From assembly GCA_009192285.1 (NCBI GenBank), contig WBVU01000017.1, forward strand, positions 310,001-374,000: a stretch of 64,000 nt of DNA, in the 5' to 3' direction. The notes beneath the pieces are model-generated. The model did no database searches. It was not told the DNA's origin and worked only from the letters and a program-made list of their open reading frames with translations. Source of the DNA: Morchella semilibera (Eukaryota; Ascomycota; Pezizomycetes; Pezizales; Morchellaceae). Positions 21,896-33,040 of this stretch are shown here, piece after piece. Both the position numbers and the translations under genes were made by a program. Within the stretch, counting starts at the first letter, position 1; each line of letters starts with the position of its first letter.

Positions 21896-23528
21896 TACTG
21901 CATGGAGTTTTTGACAGCCCACAAGGACTCCATACATTGCCAGAATATCTCTAGTTTAAAATATTATACTTTTTTTTGATAGCTGGTATATAATCAACGA
22001 GTTGCTTATCGATAGTTTCGTGCCGGCGGAAATATATTATTTGTGACAGCAAGTGCATGTAGAATGTTCTCCTCGAAACCCTACTGCGACACATGGGTAG
22101 TGTTTAGATAAGACTGTGGAAGGATCTAACAAAATAAATACTTCCTAAAATACTACACACGGAATCAAGGCCGAACCCGAAGTTTAAAACGCATTTGCGC
22201 TAGTATGTGGATGCCCATATGAGCACTAGTACGTAAATAGCGTTGAGTTGGGTATGCGTAATAAGATCTCTAATCCGCAATCATTTGATGACTCGAATAG
22301 AAGCCTCGCCTACTCCCAATATAAGACCACTAACTAATTTTAAGGTAACCAGCCCTTTCGGTTGGTGTCAAGAGCTATAGTGGAACGCTGTTCTTGCAGG
22401 GTGGCCACTGGGATTAGTGCGGCTTGGGCGCCGGCCAAGGTTTTTATTATTGCCCAAGAAGTCATTATTGGGCAATTTACCTCTGAAGGCGTACAAAACA
22501 CCAATGATACGAGATGCATTCCGTCGCGCCGTTGGTGCCCCGGCGGGGGGCGGGGAGTCCGGACAGGCGCTCTCGGTCGCAGCTGGTGATATGGCGGTTG
22601 GACTACGTACCCAGCCACTCGTGATGGATGAGCTACGGTACTATTTCGTACTAAAGATCGAAGTTCGAAACGTACTCCAGTTACAACAAGTCCTTGTTGT
22701 TAAGTAACGTGTAATGATGTAGCAGTAGCGGTCCGTGAGCCTTTATCTCATTCACATTTACAGGTACGTCTACCGGTGTAGTCTGTTCATAGTATATTAC
22801 GAACAGCCACCATACAGTACGTAGGGTCCAGACTTACAAAATTGGCCGTGGCTACTTCCCACCTGTACACCCAAAGGCTTATGGGGCCAAAACATCTTCC
22901 TCTGTTTGGGGGGACTGTGACCATAGAGGGTGGGCATTGAGTTATGGCTCGATCATTGAGGCAGATAGCATATTTTTGGCATGCAATTCAGAAGTTCCTC
23001 CGCGGACCCGGCGCCGAGAACCCCGGGCAAGAACATCCACCCTCCCTCTTACATAAATATTACACGTAACTGTAACATTGGACACAGCAGGGGATTTGGA
23101 GCTCAATCGGATGATTAACAATGTACGCAATACTCAATGTACAATGTTTCAATCATCGAGTGACAAGCCATGAGTGAAGGCCTTTGCCCAAGTCAGCTCT
23201 ATATTGAAGCGGAGATGGGGGAACCAGATGGGCATTTAGACGTTATATACTACCCCCTCAAAGAAAGCCAAACTATAAGAAGCAGGAATCAAGCTTGAGA
23301 TAGGATAGAGTGGGGGATACGATGGTATTAGGTATAGTTAAGAAAAGGAAAAATAGAAAAGGGTAAAATAATATCTCACGTCGCAGTTAGCAAAGACACA
23401 TCCTTTTGCGTACTACATTTGAAAGATGTGGCAATATGGGGAAGAAACCGGACTGGAAAAAAAAGGAAAAGGGGGGGAAAAGAAAAACTACAAAACGCCT
23501 ATCAATCCAGGTTTCTGACTATCTACTA

Positions 23529-24855
23529 CTACATCCTAGCTTTCTTCTTCGGCCTGCCCATATCAATCTCCTCCTCGTCGTCGTTTGGCCTTTTCTCGAT
23601 GCCTTCTCGATCTTCGATAGCCCTCACATTCTTCATACTTTCCAATAGCCTCTTGTATTCATCCTCGACATGGAAATATGTTTCTTCCAGCTTGTCTATT
23701 CTCTCCAACCGATCAAGCTGCGCCAAGGTGTCTCTATTTTGCTTATAGATCCTACCCTTAACCACTAACCTGTACATTTTCCAGTTCCGATCTTTTCTCT
23801 TGCGCTCATCACTCTTTTTTCCACCTTTTTCCTGTAGCTCCTGCAGCAGTGCCATCTCCACGCATCTCGCAAACTGCCTTTCTGGCATCTTTGCCTCCTT
23901 CCTTACCGCCTCAAGCGGGAATTCTTTCTTCGACACCGCGGCGAGCGTCAGCCCTTTGAACACTCCTTTTGTTTGTAATCGGTTCAAATCCCGCAGGTCT
24001 CGCAAATCTGCAAATGACTCGGATGGATCCTCAACGGTGATTTCAAGTGTTGCGGGGTCTTCAAGGTAGTGCGCCATAAGGGCATCATAGAAACGAGAGC
24101 CATGACCCTGTCGCTGGTAGGGCGGAAGAATTAGGAACTGGGAGAGGCGTGCACGGGCGAGGTTCTCAACCGAAGGTGAGAAGTAGTAATACCGGTAGAC
24201 AGTGGAATAACCGATAAAGGAATACTCGTTTGTTGTGGACTTGGAATATAAGAAGAAGATGTCCCAGCGCTTTTGGGACCACTCATCGTCGTCTAGGGTA
24301 ATGAAGGTACCACCTTCAATAAAGAGGAGGATAAGGATTTGGATTCGAGAGAGAAGATCATGGCAGAGGATATCCGAGAGAGTGGCATGCCAGATTTCAT
24401 AGGTTGTGCCAAGATGCGTAGAGGTATGAAGGAGGGATCCTGGGGGGTGAAGGAGGCGGTCTTATTCGCGAGGGTGTTTTGGAAAGTTTCGAGATTACTT
24501 TCGAAAGCTTCTGTGAATCTTGTTAGGGAGTGCTCTTTCTGGTAAGTAATAGAGGGGCGCGCAAACCTTCAGGAAGGTACTCTTTTAATATGGCCTCTAC
24601 GTCCTCTGCGACGACTTCACCAACAGGTTTCTTCTTTTTGTCCCAGCCCACATCCAGGCAGGGGGACATGTCATCCGCCGCAAATGCAAGACGAACATTA
24701 AGGTTACGGTATCCAAAGATGGTCTCAGATTCGCCAAAGATAGGATATGTAAACTTTGGGTGAAAGGTCGAGAGTTCTTTCCCGGAGGATGGGGAGTGGA
24801 GGGAGAGTGTCAAGGCCTCATTGGCGTCAACAGACCACTCGTCGATTGGTTCCAT
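23529..24855 (-). CDS. HAT1: Histone acetyltransferase type B catalytic subunit (HAT1), with an apparent frameshift
   Basis: Exon 1 is 24855-24567 and exon 2 is 24510-23529. The intron (24511-24566) has a CTAAC branch site and yields the family-like junction YLPEEAFESNLETF. The start, MEPIDEWSVDANEALTLSL, is typical of Hat1. In exon 2 the frame changes at a run of six G on the plus strand (24442-24447). Adding one base there would give SFTPPGSLLHTS, which matches the Hat1 consensus (human QFKPFGTLLHT). After it come YEIWHATLSD, FIEGGTFITLDDDEW and the acetyl-CoA motif LPPYQRQGHGSRFYDAL. Hat1 acetylates newly made histone H4 with Hat2/RbAp48. The length, about 423 residues, is normal. Either a homopolymer sequencing error or a real lesion explains the shift. 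Confidence 0.88.
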
Positions 24856-25595
24856 TTCGAAGACACTTGAGTGGGTTGTTTTGGGTAATCTGGCGCTAGT
24901 TGTGAGATATGTGACAGAGTACCGGTATTTGTGTTTGATGATGATAGTCAGGCTGAAGGACGTCGCGAGGATTATTATTCGAGGAAGTCGCGTCGCGCGC
25001 AGATCACGATCGGATATACTACAGCAACCAGATTTATGCAGATACATATATGTATGTATGTTTGATACAGATGGTTTGTAAAAGTCTATAAAAAAAAAAC
25101 CGTGGTAATTATAAATTACATGTATTTATTAATACTTTAGCTTATATATGTACATGTATTTGTGTATTCTTACCCTCAGCAATAATAGCATAACTCGGCG
25201 AGCGTTCGGTGATAAAAATCTATGGAGGCCCTGTCACAAAATACTTAAAAATTATCTCTAGGCAATACCTACAGCGTGTATATGCGAATACACATAACTC
25301 TCTAGAAGAAGCATTTAGGTGCCTGATCTGATGAGGTACGAGCTAGTGGGTGATCATCTCAACAACAAAACTACAAGAACGGCCATCACCGTTCCACCAA
25401 GGTACCCCCCGCGGTAACGCCCTCTTTTGACGAATTAATGATATCCACCTAACTACCACCACCTCAAGTCCCCTTCTATTGCGTGACTCGGTCAATACTT
25501 GTTTAAACATCGGAACATCTCCCCCCATTAACGTTATACAGCAGTTACTGTAAAGTTAACCACCCCCGACGACCTCTATTGTCATCTCTCCCAAC
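24856..25595. promoter_or_regulatory. Shared upstream region of HAT1 and the ZIP transporter
   Basis: 740 bases between two divergent start codons. TACATGTA palindromes occur at 25117 and 25151, with TATATATG-type sequence next to them. There is no additional gene. Confidence 0.5.
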
Positions 25596-26734
25596 ATGGC
25601 GGATGGTCTAGGAACACTACTCCTCTTCAGCATTGCTATGGCATTGGCGTATGTTTCCTTAACGTACCCCAATGGTCCATTCGTTCAAAGCTAACACCCC
25701 TATCTAGCTCCTTGGGCGCCGGCTTTCTGCCTCTTGTAGTCTCCCTCTCACCCTCCCAGATCCGCCTGATATCGACCATCGGAATGGGCGTCCTAGTTGG
25801 TACGAGCATGATCGTCATCATCCCAGAAGGAATCGACACAATCTATAGCGCAAAGCCCTCTGTTCCAATCGTCCGGACCTCCTCCGATCCCGCCGCCAGA
25901 AGTATCTGGGTACCCGATCACCAGACCGCGCAGGGGGATATACCACTCCTATACCCCCGCGACGAAGGTGTTGGAGAACATGGCCACACGCATACCGACC
26001 CCAACACCGGTGGTGTCGTCGATGCGCCGCCAGCGGAGGGAGAAGACCACGACAGTGACCATGATGACCACGACCACGGTTCGGACGCAAGCGCCCACAA
26101 GTGGGTCGGTCTCTCCTTGGTCTCCGGTTTCATCCTAATGTACCTTATCGACGTCATCCCAACGCACGCGCACTCTACCGCCGCTCCATATCATATCGCG
26201 CTGGACTCTCTCCACTCGCTCAGCAGCCCACCAGATACCCCCCTCCACCCACACTCGTCACGTCCGGCCTCTACAACCCTCGGCCTTGTGATTCATGCCG
26301 CCGCAGACGGCATCGCCTTGGGTGCTTCCTCGACTTCCTCCAATGTTGCACTAGAGGCCATCATCTTCGTCGCCATCATGCTGCATAAGGCGCCGGCTGC
26401 GTTCGGATTATCGGCGGTCCTTTTGAGGGCTGGGCTGGGGAAGCGCCAGGCGAAGATGCATTTAGTTGTATTCAGTATGGCTGCACCTGTGGGAGCGGTG
26501 GTGACATGGGTGCTAGTTAGCATGTTGGGCGGAGAGGAAGTGGGCGGCGCGGGGATGCAGTGGTGGACAGGTGTACTCCTACTGTTTAGTGGTGGAACAT
26601 TCCTCTATGTAGCCATGCACACAATGATGGAACAGGCGGCGATGGCAGAGAAACCGGGTATTAAGGATACATGCGCGGCTGTATTTGGGATGCTGTTGCC
26701 GCTGTTGACGCAGGTCGGGCATCATCATCATTAA
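25596..26734 (+). CDS. ZIP-family metal transporter (ATX2/ZIP9 type)
   Basis: Two exons, 25596-25648 and 25708-26734, encode 359 residues. The start is MADGLGTLLLFSIAMALASL, which is the first membrane segment. A His/Asp-rich cytosolic-type loop (HGHTHTDPN, then EDHDSDHDDHDHGSD) sits at about residues 130-170. The metal-binding helices carry VIHAAADGIALGA (HxxxDGxxxG) and IMLHKAPAAFGLSAVLLRAG, the pattern of SLC39A9/ZIP9 and yeast Atx2 rather than plasma-membrane Zrt1. The protein ends in a His4 tail (GHHHH). By family it would move Zn2+ or Mn2+ across Golgi membranes into the cytosol. Direction and ion are inference. Confidence 0.9.
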
Positions 26735-27712
26735 TTCGTTGGTGGCGCGAGTACGGGCGGTTCTTGTATGTTTATATTATATCGATTTCCATTTTTTGTA
26801 CTGCTTGGTAGTAGGTGTTTTGATGACTGTATTGTTGTATGATACAATGTGATTCCCTAGGCTTCCTCTGTGTGCGTGCTGTTTATCTGTCTAGTTATTA
26901 GGCTTAAGTAGGCTGAATAGTAATGTAAATACTGCTTTCTGTTTTGGTGGAAAGGATGTTTCGATCGAAACTTTAAAGGTTGTTGGTCATGTGTAATTGC
27001 AGATGCGGTACTTGGATACCAGTGAAGTACATGTATACACAAACGAGTGATATATTATGATCAAGAGTTAGTACCCACATAGTTAAGCCTGAATCAAACT
27101 GGGTCTGCTCGCCCTATAAAGCCTGGAGCTATAAAAGTATTTACATAGTTTTAAATTATTACTTCTCACGTCCTCATGGTATCAGCGGTCTCTAATTGTA
27201 AAATTGTTCATCCTGATTCTGGTACCAAGCCCGTATGTAAGTGGTTACATGTAGTTTGTAATTTGGCCTAGAAGCAGAGAGCTGGGAATGGCCAAACAAT
27301 AACTTAGGCGGGAGATACAGCTGCAGATCCGTATCCCCTTAAAACACCAACGCCATATATTCGCAAAAGAAGTGTAAGACGTGAGACCTTTGAGTTACCA
27401 GTTGGCGTGGCTAGAGACAAAGTCAGAGAGCCCTAACACGGATATAGGGGATCAATTCCAAGCCTGGGTTGCGCCTTACGGGACCAAATTATGCTATGTC
27501 TTCTGATAAACAGTTCGTTAGTTCCCAGTGATTGAGAGATTTACTACCTTACATGTATATACATGTATGTAGGTACATGTACCCCTCGAGAGGCTGATAG
27601 GTGATTGCATGTACCTCTCTACTCCACGTTACACAGGGCAAGCTGCGGGGTTACCTTCGAGAAATGCTGAGCTGGTCTCTCAAGCCGGCTCCAAACTCGA
27701 CATCCACTACCG
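26735..27712. other. Gene-free region before the NLR gene
   Basis: Holds the upstream region of the NLR. TACATGTA occurs five times (27028, 27246, 27550, 27560 and 27574), the densest cluster in the window. The last three sit within 32 bases, about 135 bases before the NLR start codon. No gene was seen. Confidence 0.5.
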
Positions 27713-30700
27713 ATGGCTGAAGCAGTAGGATTTGCAGCAAGCATTCTCGGGATTATACATATCACTACTAAAGTAGCTTCTCTTAGTTACTCGTATATCG
27801 GCGGTATAAAACGGGCACCAAGCGAAGCCCGGAGGCTTTCGGATGAGCTCAAATCATTAACTACAGTTCTTACAACTTTAAATATCTGCGCAAAAGATCA
27901 TGGACCGGCGCTACAACAACTCCAAGGCCCTTTGCAAACATGTATTTCTGACCTGCGTTGCATTCAAGCCAAATTAGAGAGTAGCGCCAAAACGAAAGGG
28001 TCGAGCTGGTGGGATATGGGCTTCACAATGCTTCAATGGCCCTTCGAAGAGCAGGAGACTTTGGGCTATGTCTCACAGCTCGAGAGATTCAAGAGTCTTG
28101 TTCTAGTGGCTATGAGTATTGATCAAGCGTATGTCGGCTTTGAAAATGATTGAGAGTGATGTATAGATTGCTGAAATCCACAAGAAACCGATCGAAAGTG
28201 ATCCAGATAGGTGTACAAGAAATGAATGCGGTTAAATTAAAGGACGAAGAGCTCCGGATCGGTAGCGTCCCCCCCCCCTCCCAACGCCCACCTGGGAATA
28301 AAGCTCACAAAGTTTCGTTATTCTTAGAAAAGAAACGTATGGATGTATTGAACTGGCTGTACCCCGATGATTTTGACAAGAGGCACATTGAAATCAGCGG
28401 CAGAAGACAGAAGAATACCGGGCAGTGGATACTAAGGGAGCCAGAGGTTCAAGAATGGTGTGGGGGAAACCCAAGAAATCGGCTGATTTGGGGCTACGGT
28501 ATTCGTACGTGTTATCTGCTATTTCTAGAAAGGGACTTTTATGCTAATCGGATCGATTTGGATAGCTGGTGCCGGGAAAACCTTTCTTAGGTGGGTAATC
28601 TTTGACTATAAATGGGACAGTGGTTATGACGGAGGGTCAACCTGAGCCGTGGAATTTTATCATAGCTAACTTTTACGTACTTCTAGTTCGCTTTTGATTG
28701 ACCATCTTCAGGAGCGAGCAACAAAGGCAAACTACGGACTAGCCTATATATATTTCAATTATAAGGAGCAAGACCAGCAAGACCCGAGAAGTTTTCTTGC
28801 GAGCCTAGTAAAACAACTTGCGTGCCGATTAGAAAAGTTACCGAAACAAATTGAAGAATTACACAAAAGACTGGGAAAGAAACATGGGAGGCCAACCATC
28901 GACGATCTATCCACAATTCTCTTCGAGTTGAAAAAATCATTTATGTTAACCTTTATCGTCTGCGACGCCCTGGATGAATGCGACCCAGAGAGACAACGCA
29001 AAACCCTCTTACCCTTATTTCACAGAATGGCAAAAAACGGTATAAATATCTTTCTTACCAGCCGAGAATACCCCGAAGATATCCAGGTATCATTTCGGGG
29101 TTCTGCTAGCGTAAAAATAAGGCTCTGGGCGAAGGATGAAGACATCACCTTCTATATCAAACAAAAAATAGCAGACAACCCTCGAGCGAAACGTCTTGTT
29201 GAGCAAGGCAGCTGCGAAGGTACAATAATATCTCAGCTCCAGAAGTGTGCCAACGGGATGTAAGTATTCACGTACATGATATGATTCCATGCCTAAATAT
29301 GTGTTGTATTAAAGCTTTCACACTCATCGGAGTAAGTAACTGATTTAGTCTAGGTTTTTACTTGTGCATTTCCACATAAATTACCTATGTCAGCAGACCA
29401 CCGTCAAACAGATATTAGGAGAGCTTGAAAAGCTTGAAAACTCTTCTAGAGAGGATTACCCTATGGACCCCACATACAACAAAGCTCTTGATGCTCTTCG
29501 GGCGCAACCCAAGGGTTGTACCGAACTAGCCTTCAAGGTTCTCACATGGCTTGTCAGGGCTCGAAGGGTTCTTACAGTACACGAACTCCAGCTAGCCGTA
29601 TCTGTACCAATTGATTCGGATCGCAAGACTTTTGACGCCTCAGATTTGCCAGATAGAAGTACATTACTTGATGTTTGTGCTAGCTTAGTGATGGTTGATG
29701 AAAAGGAGGACACTATTCGACTTGTTCATTACACCGTCCAGGAGTACCTCCTCAGAAATACAATAATACCTAATGATGCAGATTCAAATGTCATGATTAC
29801 CACTACCTGTATTACATTCCTATCACTGGACATCTTTCATCAGGGCGCTTGCACCTCGGATAGGTCTCTTCGGGATAGATGGGAGTTATACCCGTTTCTA
29901 GACTATGCTGCAAAACAACTATCCCCCCATCTTGAGAAATGTGACGAGGCATTGTCAACTAGGATCATTTTAATATTCCTCAACAGAAAGGGCAATATAT
30001 CATCATATGTTCAAGCACTTTACGTTAAGAGATGGCCTGAAAAACAGGGTGGCTACGATTTATACCCTAAAGGTCAGAAAGCGTTACATATAGCTGCAGC
30101 GCTTGGACACAGAACTGTTACACATATTCTACTTGAGAATGGAGCTGATGTCATGGTAGCTGACAATATTGGCCGGACACCACTGCACTGGGCAGCCTCT
30201 GGGGGATATACACCAGTTGTAAAGTTATTGATTGAAAAAGGTGCAAATGCCTCCGCTATGGACAACGCTGGGATCACGGCACTGCAAAGGGCAGCATGGG
30301 GAGGACATGAACTGGTGGCTGTGCTGCTAGAAATTGCAAGAAACTCAATCCCAGAGCTGATCAGTAAGCTATGCGAGGCTGCGGGGACAGGACGTTTAGA
30401 GGTGGTAAAACTGCTCCTTGAAGTCGGAAAACTCATAGGTATCTCTGTAGCTAGAGACGGATGGAGCGCACTCCACGCTGCAGCACGAGAGGGACATGAA
30501 CCGGTGGTCCGGCTGCTCCTCGAGGAAGGTGCCGATATCTCCTCTGTAGCTACATATGGACGGAACGCACTCCACTCGGCAGCATCCAACGGGCATGAAC
30601 CGGTGGTCCGGCTACTCCTCGAGAAAGGTGCCGATATCTCCTCTGTAGATACATATGGACAGAATGTGCTCCACTTTGCAGCTTCCAACGGGCATGAACC

Positions 30701-31263
30701 GGTGGTCCGGCTACTCCTCGAGAAAGGTGCCGATATCTCCTCTGTGGATATAAGTGGATGGACTGCGCTCCACTTTGCAGCACAAGAGGGACATGAACCG
30801 GTGGCCCGGCTACTCCTCGAGAAAGGTGCCGATATCTCCTCTGTAGCTACATATGGACGGAACGCACTCCACTCGGCAGCATCCAACGGGCATGAACCGG
30901 TGGTCCGGCTACTCCTCGAGAAAGGTGCCGATATCTCCTCTGAGAAAGAGGATGAGCCTTGCCGATATCTCCTCTGTAGCTACATATGGACGGAACGCAC
31001 TCCACATTGCAGCATCCCGCGGGCATGAACCGATTGTCCGGCTACTCCTCGAGAAAGGTGCCGATATCTCCTCTGTGGATATAAGTGGATGGACTGCGCT
31101 CCACTTTGCAGCACAGGGGGGATCTGAGCTGGTAGCCCAGCTACTACTCGAGAAAGGTGCCAATATCGACTCTAAAACTAATGACGGACGAAATGCACTC
31201 AAAATTGCAAAATCCTACAGGAATGAACTAGTGGTCCGTCTACTCCTCGATAAAGATTCGTGA
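27713..31263 (+). CDS. NACHT-ankyrin NLR-like protein (STAND NTPase)
   Basis: Exons: 27713-28128, 28167-28504, 28566-28590, 28687-29259 and 29354 onward, all in phase. The N-terminus (MAEAVGFAASILGIIHITTK) resembles the HeLo-like/Fungal_N domains of fungal NLRs, which in some members trigger cell death. Splicing creates the Walker A motif WGYGIPGAGKTFL (about residues 248-260). FIVCDALDEC is Walker B, FLTSREYP fits sensor 1, and GMFLLVHFHINYLC is the usual post-NACHT block. From about residue 590 there are a dozen ankyrin repeats, the later ones almost identical to each other. If read straight through, the frame ends at 31028 (1008 residues), because one unit holds a 34-nt partial duplication. 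A possible in-phase intron at 30925-30979 would instead let the repeats run to 31263 (1068 residues). It is probably a self/non-self recognition sensor. Confidence 0.88.
30454..31240 (+). repeat. Array of near-identical 99-nt ankyrin-coding repeats
   Basis: Units of 99 nt encode 33-residue ankyrin repeats of the type NALHSAASNGHEPVVRLLLE, then KGADISSVATYGR. Several units differ by only a few bases over their whole length, including synonymous positions. One unit, near 30925-30979, carries a 34-nt partial duplication of GAGAAAG...GCCGATATCTCCTCT. Such identity implies recent duplication or ongoing gene conversion. Confidence 0.9.
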
Positions 31264-31372
31264 GGGTGTATGCGTGCGTGGGGGTGGTGGTGGAAGAAGA
31301 CTTAGTTAGATTCCCCTATGTTTCGTTTTTTCTAAATCGCGGGGTAGATGGGCTTTAGTATTAGTGACGGGC

Positions 31373-31395
31373 ACGAGACGAGACGAGACGAGACT
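31373..31395. repeat. GAGAC pentanucleotide microsatellite
   Basis: CACGAGACGAGACGAGACGAGAC is read directly here: about four perfect GAGAC units. Several degenerate AGTCTTG/CAAGACT words follow over the next 100 bases and could fold back on it. Confidence 0.7.
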
Positions 31396-32529
31396 TGGGG
31401 AAGTCTTGTCCTGTCTTGCATCATTTAGGTTAAGTCTTGGAAATCTGGGTTAATGGTCTAGTCTTGAGACTTTTGGTTATGTGACTTTGTTTCTAAGGAA
31501 CCTCAATCATGATAGCTAATGCAAATTAAAAATTGGGGGAAAGTTTGAACCGTGGCTAGGGCATATTTAGGTGTCGAGGGGTGTGGTATTGGGTATGGTG
31601 TACGGGGGGTTAACAAATTCATGAACATGCATACGTATACTGCGGATGAAGACGGGCCCTAAGTGACTTAGCAAACACAATAGAGACCCTCAGAAAAGGG
31701 TCTCTAATCTATATGTGCTAAAGTACATACACGTATATATGCAAGCAGGGCCCACCAACAGGAAAAAACCAAGCCTTCGACCCTGAGCCTAGCTATATAT
31801 AGGCCTCCTCTGTTAGTAGCTATAGATTTACATGTAGGCAGTAGAGCTTAAGTACAGATACAGTAGGCACATGTAAGGAGGCCAACCACCACCCACCCAC
31901 CGTACGTCCCAGCTACATACATGTGCTACATACATCACAAAGCCTCCACCCACCGATGCCAAGCCCAGTCCGAGTGCGAGTGACGCCCCATGACCGCACC
32001 AGACCGGCCCGGAGTATGTACGTAGTAACCTTCTCAAGCGCACACACACGCTTGATCGAGAACAGCACCTAGAAAGACACGCAGCCACCCAAGAGGGGGG
32101 GGAGGGGAGGGGGGTGGTGGTACGTGGTGGTGGTGTGGCCTGCTAGCTCTGCCTTACCCTACACGCACACATGTGTCAGGTAAGTATTGGTATAGAAACT
32201 GTACTAAGCACGTGCAGGTGTAGCCGGTATACTACGCCCCCGCCCCCGCCCCCAAAAGAGGGGGTTAATTGGTACGCCGAGTGATGGCCCGTGAGCGAGT
32301 ATTCGAGCGAGTGATGGCCCGTGACTGGGCATGGGGCAACCCCAAGGGCGGTATGGGTTCACCGTACTTACATGTACCTACTGCAGGGCGGCAGCCCCTC
32401 GCTTGCTGCGTGTGTAGGGATGGTAAGTATTGCTATGTACATACATTTCTACATTTCTCCACGCCAAGCTAGCGCCGCCCACCCGCCCACCCGCGCACAG
32501 CCAAGAGCGTAAAAACAACCTCTGTCATC

Positions 32530-32608
32530 GCTGGGGTGGTTGTCCGAGCGGTATAGAGTTCACTCTCTGGTCGCCGCCGCTCGGGTTCAATCCGCCCCCA
32601 ACTAACCA
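32530..32608 (+). tRNA. Degenerate tRNA-like sequence (Ser/Leu type), probably a relic
   Basis: GGTTGTCCGAGCGG resembles the internal A box of Ser/Leu tRNAs, and GGGTTCAATCC resembles a B box lacking one base. Between them TAGAG...CTCTG can form a five-base stem, but its loop has only six bases. The acceptor ends (GCTGGGG and CCCCAAC) pair imperfectly. It may be a decayed tRNA gene or the head of a tRNA-derived SINE. I would not call it a functional tRNA. Confidence 0.3.
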
Positions 32609-33040
32609 CCTCGTAAAATCTAGGAAAGCTGTCCCCGGGCCGGGGGACGTAAGTCTTTTGTTTTTATTTTTTCCACCCCCCCCCCTTCCTCTCCCCCTGT
32701 GTACCTAGTTTACCTGCCTACATGGAGGTTTTATTTCTCTGTCTTCCGTAGTGGCGTGAGGGTACGGCTGCGTCCTGGGGAGCGGTTGGTTTCGTGTCTT
32801 GGGCTGGGATTGGCTGGTCGGGCTTATAGTATGTTTCTACTGTATGGATTAGTCTCGTTCTTAGACTTTTGTCACCTCGTTCTAATTCTGTAGACTACAG
32901 TGCTGTATCAGTTTGTTTGTGTAGCTACATGTACTTACTCTACTCCACACCTCTACCCCAACTCTACTCTACGAAAAAAACAAAACCCTTACAAAAAACC
33001 CTCCAAAACGAAACGAACCAGACAAAAAAAAAAAGCCTCC

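Larger units (their letters stand above)
21398..23528. other. 2.1-kb gene-free region with TIR elements
   Basis: No supportable gene. Reading frames at 22340-22707 overlap each other on both strands and match nothing I recognise. The region holds a TIR element with an extra half copy (21618-21895), a 9-bp-stem hairpin near 22440-22468, and a TACATGTA at 21480. Confidence 0.45.
31264..33040. other. 1.8-kb gene-free convergent region
   Basis: Lies between the 3' ends of the NLR and the transporter. It has a GAGAC pentamer run (31373-31395), a G-rich tract near 32090-32125, a CGCCCC tandem at 32237-32252, three TACATGTA sites (31829, 32369 and 32926) and a tRNA-like sequence near 32534-32606. 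There is no supportable protein gene. Confidence 0.45.

Noticed and set aside
22340-22707. Overlapping frames on both strands (92, 75 and 96 codons)
   Set aside because: Mutually overlapping, no motif or splice support; probably chance.
23985-24000. GGTTCAAATCCCGC word resembling a tRNA B box
   Set aside because: It lies inside the HAT1 coding exon with no A box or tRNA fold around it.
24494-24550. 28- or 32-nt intron in HAT1
   Set aside because: A 56-nt intron (24511-24566) ending at TTCACAG, with a CTAAC branch site, fits better and gives the family-like LPEEAFE junction.
30074-30886. 270-codon minus-strand frame with repeated Ser/Ala units
   Set aside because: Antisense shadow of the ankyrin repeat array; its repetitiveness comes from the sense repeats.
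30454-31240. Regular repeats considered as a CRISPR array
   Set aside because: Units are contiguous 99-nt protein-coding ankyrin repeats without spacers, in a eukaryote.
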